A DNA stretch of 64,000 nt from Mesorhizobium sp. M00.F.Ca.ET.216.01.1.1 (GTDB taxonomy: Bacteria; Pseudomonadota; Alphaproteobacteria; Rhizobiales; Rhizobiaceae), in NCBI RefSeq assembly GCF_004010325.2, contig NZ_SADR02000030.1:1-64000 (forward strand), in the 5' to 3' direction. Positions 59,114 to 64,000 of this stretch are shown here, in pieces; position 1 is the first letter of the stretch; every line of letters starts with the position of its first letter. The position numbers and the translations under genes are program-made. The notes below the pieces were generated by a model that worked only from the letters and a program-made list of their open reading frames with translations, made no database searches and was not told where the DNA came from.

Positions 59114-59488
59114 ATGTCTGCTGCCACGTCCGGATCGGCCAAGGCCGTTCAATCGGTTGGCCGACTCCTCTCTACCCTGTTCGCAGCCGGAATGATCGCG
59201 GTGCTGTCGGCACCTGCGTTTGCGCACGATGCCACGCCAACAGCGGCGATGCCGCAAGGCTGGAGTTATCCATTCTCCTGCTGTTCGGGCTACGATTGCC
59301 GCGAGGTATCGCAGACGTCGATCAGCGAGCGCCCTGAGGGCTATGTCATCAAGGGTACGGGAGAGGTGGTGGCCTATAGCGACAAGCGGATCAAGAATTC
59401 GCCCGATGGCGAATATCACTGGTGTTCCGTCGCCGGTGCCAATGACGGAAAGACCATCTGCCTGTTCGTGCCGCCACCGTCGTATTAG
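59114..59488 (+). CDS. Small cysteine-containing secreted protein
   Basis: 124 residues with a signal peptide (STLFAAGMIAVLSAPAFA, cleavage before HDATP). The mature part carries four cysteines, CCSGYDC, then HWCSVAG and GKTIC, and ends LFVPPPSY. Conserved small periplasmic proteins with this W-x-Y-x-x-x-CC-x5-DC...PPP ending are frequent in Rhizobiales but uncharacterised, as far as I know. AAGGA precedes the ATG. Confidence 0.8.
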   Translation: MSAATSGSAKAVQSVGRLLSTLFAAGMIAVLSAPAFAHDATPTAAMPQGWSYPFSCCSGYDCREVSQTSISERPEGYVIKGTGEVVAYSDKRIKNSPDGEYHWCSVAGANDGKTICLFVPPPSY

Positions 59489-59637
59489 GACACAACAACT
59501 GGGGTGTGCAGAGGAATGCCCTGACATTTTTGACTTTGTGCATGGCGGGCGAGCCAGCCTGCCGACAGGTGGTTGCCAGGAAAGCCTCTTTATGTTGCCT
59601 TGCCTACGGACGGCGGGCAACGGAGAGGAATTCGCTC

Positions 59638-60006
59638 ATGACCATCAAGGCAAGCTGTCACTGCAAGGCAACGACATTCGAGGTTTCTGAAGCACCGCAA
59701 ACCGTGACGCAATGTACCTGCTCCTTCTGCTCCAAGCGCGGTTCGCTGTGGGCCTACTACACCCCCTCGCAGTTCAAGCTCACCAGTCCGCTCAAGAACG
59801 TATCTTTCTACCGGTGGGGATCGAAAACCATTAAACATGGTTTTTGCGCCACCTGCGGCTGCGGCACGTTTACCGAGACGCCGGACTGGTCGACCGGCGA
59901 ACCGGATTTCGACAATCCGAAGATCAGCGTGAATTCACGGCTATTCGACGATTTCGACCTCGACAACGTCGAGGTGGTCGTTATCGACGGCAAGAATCTC
60001 TGGTAG
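59638..60006 (+). CDS. GFA-family zinc protein, second copy
   Basis: 122 residues with the CENP-V/GFA pattern: IKASCHCKATTFEV, VTQCTCSFCSKRGSLWAYY and KHGFCATCGCGTFTET give the zinc-binding cysteines. It is more distant from the 58354 gene than a recent duplicate would be. GGAGAGGA lies before the ATG at 59638; an earlier in-frame ATG at 59506 reads an unlikely peptide. Confidence 0.87.
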   Translation: MTIKASCHCKATTFEVSEAPQTVTQCTCSFCSKRGSLWAYYTPSQFKLTSPLKNVSFYRWGSKTIKHGFCATCGCGTFTETPDWSTGEPDFDNPKISVNSRLFDDFDLDNVEVVVIDGKNLW

Positions 60007-60162
60007 CCCGTCGGGCCGTCATCGAGGCGCGACATTTGGGTTGGGGAAAGCTCAGCCGGCCGCTTTTCTGGTTCCGTTTTTCGCCGCATTTCATGCTACA
60101 AGGCCTGGGAAGGGCTGATATGGCGCGGTCGAAGCGGCCGCGGTTTGGAGAGGGACGATCCT

Positions 60163-60813
60163 ATGAAAAAGACTGTGCTCGTCGTCGTGGCGACGGCTGT
60201 GCTTGTGAGTGCCTGCACCACCACCGACCCGTACACTGGACAGCAGAAAGTTTCCAATACAGCTGCCGGTGCCGGCCTCGGCGCGCTGGCGGGTGCAGGT
60301 CTCGGCCTGCTTGCCGGCGGCAACGACCGCCGCAATGCGCTGATCGGCGCGGGCATAGGTGCGCTTGCCGGTGGCGCCATCGGCGCCACGATGGACCAGA
60401 ACGAAGCCGAGCTGCGCAGGCAGCTTCAGGGCACCGGCGTCAGCGTCACCCGCACCGGCGACCAGATCATCCTCAACATGCCGTCCGACATCACCTTCAA
60501 CGTCGACCAAGATGCGGTGAAGCCCGGCTTCTACCCGGTGCTGAATTCTGTGGCGCTGGTGCTGAACAAGTTCCGGCAGACCACGGTCGACGTCTTTGGC
60601 CATACCGATTCGACCGGCGGCGACGAGCATAATTTCGATTTGTCGCAGCGTCGCGCGCTGGCGGTCGCCAATTATCTGTCAGGACAGGGCGTCGATTCCC
60701 GCCGCTTCGCTGTCACCGGCTTCGGCGAGACGCGTCCGATTGCGTCAAACGCAACGACGGCTGGCCGCGCCCAGAACCGGCGCGTCGAAATCCAGCTTTC
60801 GCCGCTCACCTGA
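60163..60813 (+). CDS. OmpA-family lipoprotein (YiaD-like)
   Basis: 216 residues. The signal ends in lipobox VSAC (Cys about 18). A glycine-zipper region follows (LGALAGAGLGLLAGGNDRRN, LIGAGIGALAGGAIGA), then an OmpA-like peptidoglycan-binding domain (FGHTDSTGGDEHNFDLSQRR, VDSRRFAVTGFGETRPIASN and NRRVEI). It would link the outer membrane to peptidoglycan. ATG 60163 has GGAGAGGGA upstream. Confidence 0.9.
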   Translation: MKKTVLVVVATAVLVSACTTTDPYTGQQKVSNTAAGAGLGALAGAGLGLLAGGNDRRNALIGAGIGALAGGAIGATMDQNEAELRRQLQGTGVSVTRTGDQIILNMPSDITFNVDQDAVKPGFYPVLNSVALVLNKFRQTTVDVFGHTDSTGGDEHNFDLSQRRALAVANYLSGQGVDSRRFAVTGFGETRPIASNATTAGRAQNRRVEIQLSPLT

Positions 60814-60851
60814 GCAAGATCACGATTCCGGCCGCAGCAAGCCGGTATTGA

Positions 60852-60885
60852 ACATGGAAACGGCCTCATATGGGGCCGTTTCCAT
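60852..60885. terminator. Hairpin between OmpA lipoprotein and DUF2798 genes
   Basis: 13-bp perfect stem CATGGAAACGGCC (60852-60864) / GGCCGTTTCCATG (60873-60885), loop of eight bases, between two converging genes. No clear U-run on either side. Confidence 0.6.
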
Positions 60886-60899
60886 GGGCGTATTCCGGG

Positions 60900-61166
60900 T
60901 CAGGAGCGGGCCGGCTGATCGACAATTACCGCGACGATCCGGCGCACGATCGGAAGGACAATCAGCAGGCTCGGAAACGCAACAAGCCATGATGCCCCCC
61001 ATGCATACGACCAGGTCGCCACGAAACCGCTCGTCCAGCCCGTGCCGATTGCCGTCGAAACCGCCGAGACAATGCAAGACATGAGGATTGAGAGAACGAA
61101 CGGCATCACCACTACGCTGGATGAAGACGGCAATTTTCTCAATCTCAAAACCTTATCCCGTGACAT
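60900..61166 (-). CDS. DUF2798 membrane protein
   Basis: 88 residues with two transmembrane helices (VVMPFVLSILMSCIVSAVST and WLVAFPSLLIVLPIVRRIVA), matching DUF2798. Unknown function. AAGGAG lies 8 bases upstream of the ATG at 61166, which excludes the longer upstream frame. The NmrA gene is 49 bases upstream and on the same strand. Confidence 0.85.
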   Translation of the reverse strand: MSRDKVLRLRKLPSSSSVVVMPFVLSILMSCIVSAVSTAIGTGWTSGFVATWSYAWGASWLVAFPSLLIVLPIVRRIVAVIVDQPARS

Positions 61167-61215
61167 GAAAAATCTCCTTGTCAGAAAATGTGCGTACGCG
61201 CCGTCGCGAGCGCCA

Positions 61216-62100
61216 TCAGGCGACATATGCCGTCTGCAGGGCCAGTTCCCGAATAAAGCTTCGTAACGAACGCGGCTCCCGGCCCAAGGCGGCGTGCAAC
61301 GTCAGGCTGTTTCCGCCGAGGCCAAATTGGGCATAGTGGTCATGTACTTTGGCCAGCAAATGCATCTGGCGGTCGCTGTAGGGAAGACGGGCATTCGCCG
61401 CCCACTCGCCAAATGTCGGCTCGCCAGCAGAGATCGGGCGGCCAAGTTCCTCACTCATCATCGAGACGATGTCTTCGCGGCTGTGCATACCGGCGCACAG
61501 TTCAAGCGTCGCATAGGACAGTCGCGCTTCGGTCAACGCGATCGCCGCCAGTTCAGCGACATCGCGGTAATCGACACGCGCCACCTTCGCTGTCTTTGGA
61601 AACGGTTCCGAGAAGATGCCATGCTCGACAACGGACGGCCAAGCTGCTCCGATATTCTGCATGAAATTGACAGGGTGCAGGATGGTATATTCCATGTTCG
61701 TCGAGTAGAGAGCAGCTTCGACCGGCACCTTGCTCGCGTGGTTTTCCAGGCTTGTATTGGTAGGCTGGATCACTGACGAGAAGACGAATTTTCGAACACC
61801 TGCGCGGCTTGCCGCTTCAACCATGGCAATACCCATCGCAGCCTCATCGGGAGCAAAAGCCGGCCCGATGTGAAAGACCCCGTCAACGCCCTCGACGGCG
61901 CTTTCGAGGCTCTGACGATTGCGCAAATCTCCGGTCGCAACCTCCGATGCCCCGAGCTTCCTGGCCTTTTCGACGTTCGCGGGGTGGTCGCGAACGAGCG
62001 CCCGAACACTGGCATTGCGGCAGACAAGTTCCGGCACGACAAGTCCGGCAAATCGGCCTGTGGCGCCAACAACCAGGACGGTTGGATTGGGTGCTCGCAT
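61216..62100 (-). CDS. NAD(P)-binding NmrA-like protein
   Basis: 294-residue atypical short-chain dehydrogenase. The Rossmann motif is VLVVGATGRFAGLVVPEL (GATGRFAG, about 12-19), and DGVFHIGPAF, RKFVFSSVIQPTNT and HPVNFMQNIGAAW match NmrA/azoreductase-like families. Function unknown; may be a redox-sensing regulator or reductase. It is divergent from the LysR-type regulator, its most likely controller, with AAAGGGAA before the ATG. Confidence 0.87.
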   Translation of the reverse strand: MRAPNPTVLVVGATGRFAGLVVPELVCRNASVRALVRDHPANVEKARKLGASEVATGDLRNRQSLESAVEGVDGVFHIGPAFAPDEAAMGIAMVEAASRAGVRKFVFSSVIQPTNTSLENHASKVPVEAALYSTNMEYTILHPVNFMQNIGAAWPSVVEHGIFSEPFPKTAKVARVDYRDVAELAAIALTEARLSYATLELCAGMHSREDIVSMMSEELGRPISAGEPTFGEWAANARLPYSDRQMHLLAKVHDHYAQFGLGGNSLTLHAALGREPRSLRSFIRELALQTAYVA

Positions 62101-62196
62101 GACAATTCCCTTTCATCAAGCTTGCCCTTTCGGAATCTCTTGCAGGGAAAATAAAAGCTCGCGAACCGCGTTACAATTACTCGGCTTTGCGATAAT

Positions 62197-62217
62197 TTCT
62201 CTCGATTTTCGGGAGAA
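62197..62217. promoter_or_regulatory. LysR-type box TTCTC-N11-GAGAA
   Basis: Inverted repeat TTCTC (62197-62201) and GAGAA (62213-62217) with exactly 11 bases between, in the 120-bp gap between the NmrA and LysR genes. It fits the T-N11-A rule for LysR regulators and overlaps the ribosome-binding sequence of the LysR gene, which would allow autorepression. Confidence 0.6.
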
Positions 62218-62220
62218 TTT

Positions 62221-63114
62221 ATGAGCCGGATAGATGATTTTGAAGCCTTCATCGCAGTCGTCGAGCAGGGAAGCCTGACGGCTGCCGCACGCCGACTGAA
62301 CCGCTCACTGCAGTCGATCAGCCGGTCCTTGGCGACGCTGGAAGAATCCGTCGGGGTCGAGCTTGTGCATCGGACAACGCGCCGCTCGACGCCGAGCGAA
62401 GTCGGAGCGGCCTTTTTCCAGCGCATCAAACCCGCCATCGACGAAATAAACGAAGCAAGACTTGAAGCGGCCAACCAGCAACTGGAGCCGTCGGGCATTC
62501 TGCGTGTGAGTGCACCGGTTCTGTTCGGCCCGGATTTCGTCGTACCTGTCATCGCCGACTACATGCGGATGTATCCTCGGGTCGAGGTCGATCTCCAGCT
62601 TTCCGATGGATTTGTCGACCTCGGCGCCGAAGGCCTCGATCTGGCAATACGGATCGGCAATTTGCCGGACTCCAGCTTGCGGGCCAAACGTCTGGGGGCG
62701 TTGCGGCGCGTCGTGTTCGGCGCCCCCTCCTACTTTCGACACCGCGGCCGGCCGGCCCATCCCTTTGAACTGAGCGAGCATAACTGCATCGTTCGAACCG
62801 TCGATGAGCGTTCAGGCGAATGGATGTTTCAGATTGAAGGCAAGCCTCGGGCGGTGAAAGTCGCCGGCACTTTTCGGTCCAATTTGATGATATCGATTTA
62901 TGCAGCCGCGGCCCAGGGATTGGGCCTGGGCTACTCGCCACTTTGGCAGATAAGGCATCTGGTGGATGATGGCCGCGTCGAACTGGTTTTGACGGAATTC
63001 GAGCCGTTGCCGGTGCCGATCCACGCCCTGTGGCCGCAAGGCAGGTCGTCTTCCGCCAAGGTCCGCACGTTTCTGGATATGCTGGCGTCCCGCCTGGATC
63101 TCAAAAATCTGTAG
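62221..63114 (+). CDS. LysR-family transcriptional regulator
   Basis: 297 residues. N-terminal helix-turn-helix (DDFEAFIAVVEQGSLTAAAR, RRLNRSLQSISRSLATLEES, VELVHRTTRRSTPSEVG) and a C-terminal type 2 periplasmic-binding effector domain (about 90-295) with FGPDFVVPVIADYMRMYPRV and DLAIRIGNLPDSSLRAKRLG, typical of the PecT/DhmA-like LysR subgroup. GGGAG precedes the ATG. It is divergent from and probably controls the NmrA gene. Confidence 0.93.
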   Translation: MSRIDDFEAFIAVVEQGSLTAAARRLNRSLQSISRSLATLEESVGVELVHRTTRRSTPSEVGAAFFQRIKPAIDEINEARLEAANQQLEPSGILRVSAPVLFGPDFVVPVIADYMRMYPRVEVDLQLSDGFVDLGAEGLDLAIRIGNLPDSSLRAKRLGALRRVVFGAPSYFRHRGRPAHPFELSEHNCIVRTVDERSGEWMFQIEGKPRAVKVAGTFRSNLMISIYAAAAQGLGLGYSPLWQIRHLVDDGRVELVLTEFEPLPVPIHALWPQGRSSSAKVRTFLDMLASRLDLKNL

Positions 63115-63187
63115 CCATTGCAGGCCGTTGTGCCGGAACCCTCTGCACACCCCGGGATCAAGCCCGAGCCCAGACCTTGGGCGATGC

Positions 63188-63222
63188 ATTAGCGCGTCCG
63201 TTTTGGACGCGCGGCGCTGCGG
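63188..63222. repeat. Dispersed palindromic intergenic repeat, copy C (short)
   Basis: GCGCGTCC-GTTTT-GGACGCGC (63192-63212) followed by GGCGCTG, the same core as at 19246-19275. It lies between converging LysR and helicase genes and could serve as a shared terminator hairpin. Confidence 0.65.
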
Positions 63223-63224
63223 TG

Positions 63225-64000
63225 TCAGACCTTGGCGACGATTCGCATGAAGGCCGGCATATCGTCGCCGAAGCCGACGGTGGTGTCGTTATCTTCCTGA
63301 CGATGGCGGGCAGGGCGGTCGCGCTGCGGCTTGGTGTCGCCACGTTCCGGCGCACGCTGTTCGTTGCGGTCGGGAGAAGCCTTGCGTTCGGTGTTTTCGG
63401 ACCGGATCGCCTGCTTGCGTGCGCGCCGCTCGCCGATATCGCTGACTGCGGTCTCGGCGGCCGGCTGCTCTTCGCGCGTATCCGGCGCCGCGTCGTCGCT
63501 GTGCATGGCGTGGCGTTCGCGCGGTTTGCGTTCGCCCTTGTCCTTGCGGTCATCGTCCTTGCGGCCGGCGCGACGCGGCGCACCACGGCCACGGCGGGGA
63601 GCATCATCCTCGCCCTCGCTGGCAACGACCGTCGACAGGTCGCCGTCATGCCACTCGATCTTTGTGCCGATCAGCCGCTCGATGGCGTCGATGTATTTGG
63701 TGTCCGACTTGGTCGCGATGGTGAAGGACTTGCCGGAACGTCCGGCGCGGCCGGTGCGACCGATGCGATGGACATAATCCTCGGCGTGGATCGGCACGTC
63801 GTAATTGAAGACATGGCTGACATCGGGGATGTCGAGGCCGCGCGCCGCGACATCCGAGGCGACGAGGTAACGCAGCTTGCCGTCGCGGAAATTGGCCAGC
63901 ATCTGCATGCGCGCACGCTGGTCCATGTCGCCATGCAGGGCGCCGGCGTCGAAATCATATTTCAGCAGCGAGCGGAACAGCTCCGATACCTCGATCTTGC
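63225..64000 (-). CDS. DEAD-box RNA helicase, C-terminal part (cut by window edge)
   Basis: At least 258 residues are present, starting upstream of the window. Helicase domain 2 is seen: ALHGDMDQRARMQMLANFRD, LVASDVAARGLDIPDVSHVF (motif V) and YVHRIGRTGRAGRSGKSFTI (motif VI). After about residue 140 of this part the tail is low-complexity and strongly charged (RRGRGAPRRAGRKDDDRKDK, RKPRERHAMHSDD), ending DDMPAFMRIVAKV, as in rhizobial RhlE-type helicases that act on ribosomes or in the degradosome. Confidence 0.9.
   Translation of the reverse strand, partial: KIEVSELFRSLLKYDFDAGALHGDMDQRARMQMLANFRDGKLRYLVASDVAARGLDIPDVSHVFNYDVPIHAEDYVHRIGRTGRAGRSGKSFTIATKSDTKYIDAIERLIGTKIEWHDGDLSTVVASEGEDDAPRRGRGAPRRAGRKDDDRKDKGERKPRERHAMHSDDAAPDTREEQPAAETAVSDIGERRARKQAIRSENTERKASPDRNEQRAPERGDTKPQRDRPARHRQEDNDTTVGFGDDMPAFMRIVAKV

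Noticed and set aside
1..64000. CRISPR arrays, rRNA operons, phage structural genes
   Set aside because: No regularly spaced direct repeats with unique spacers, no rRNA-like sequence and no phage modules were seen.

Overview
The window is GC-rich, densely coding chromosomal DNA from an alphaproteobacterium of the order Rhizobiales, most likely Mesorhizobium or a close relative. This is inferred from family content and gene order. Small Rhizobiales-type families (DUF982, DUF2188, DUF3126, DUF1003) sit among conserved alphaproteobacterial clusters: rne-amiC-mrcA-prfB, panB-panC, aroQ-accB-accC-aat, and the complex I accessory gene NDUFA12. No strain can be named from sequence alone. Most of the window is housekeeping; accessory DNA is limited to small islands.

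Layout. 1-9.9 kb: tail of an IS630-type transposase, DUF1003-DedA membrane pair, Tag-like DNA glycosylase, NAD synthetase, GNAT, ABC exporter, Nudix hydrolase, xanthine phosphoribosyltransferase, universal stress protein and a CinA/MoaB-type protein. 10-14 kb: hydrolase, a possibly frameshifted secreted peptide, DUF2188, DUF982, an Old Yellow Enzyme homologue and NudK. 14.07-15.06 kb: a tRNA-Leu(UAA) gene split by a roughly 0.9-kb insert that carries its own complete tRNA-Leu(UAA), an orphan winged-helix regulator and repeated TGTGGG-type sites. 15-27 kb: outer-membrane barrel, adenine deaminase, two tandem lipoprotein hydrolases, threonine dehydratase, a twin cold-shock protein, DUF192, an HD hydrolase and CysE. 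27.4-35 kb: small proteins, gamma-carbonic anhydrase, ankyrin protein, a minus-strand run of PAS, PilZ and LapG-like protease genes, a candidate structured RNA at 33.0-33.15 kb, rhomboid, CBS protein and a frameshifted YjhX-family gene. 35-49.5 kb: gatB, ArnT-like transferase, panBC, NDUFA12, DUF2155, aat, accC, accB, aroQ, DsbA-like thioredoxin, M48 protease, aminotransferase and glutaminase. 49.6-64 kb: RNase E with a 0.65-kb leader, amiC, mrcA, prfB with a programmed +1 frameshift, two GFA proteins, an OmpA-type lipoprotein, DUF2798, a divergent NmrA/LysR pair, and the C-terminal part of a DEAD-box helicase running off the end.

Functional links. accB/accC supply the biotin carboxylase half of acetyl-CoA carboxylase. 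panB/panC make pantothenate, the coenzyme A precursor. nadE finishes NAD synthesis. gatB, aat and prfB serve translation and protein turnover. amiC and mrcA remodel and build peptidoglycan. DsbA, the M48 protease, the OMP and the OmpA lipoprotein belong to envelope assembly.

The strongest candidate for something undescribed is the split tRNA-Leu locus. Removing the DNA between two 10-bp GGACTTAAAA repeats rebuilds a perfect tRNA, while the insert brings a replacement tRNA of the same anticodon and no visible integrase. Second is the multi-hairpin RNA candidate ending in a canonical terminator at 33.15 kb.
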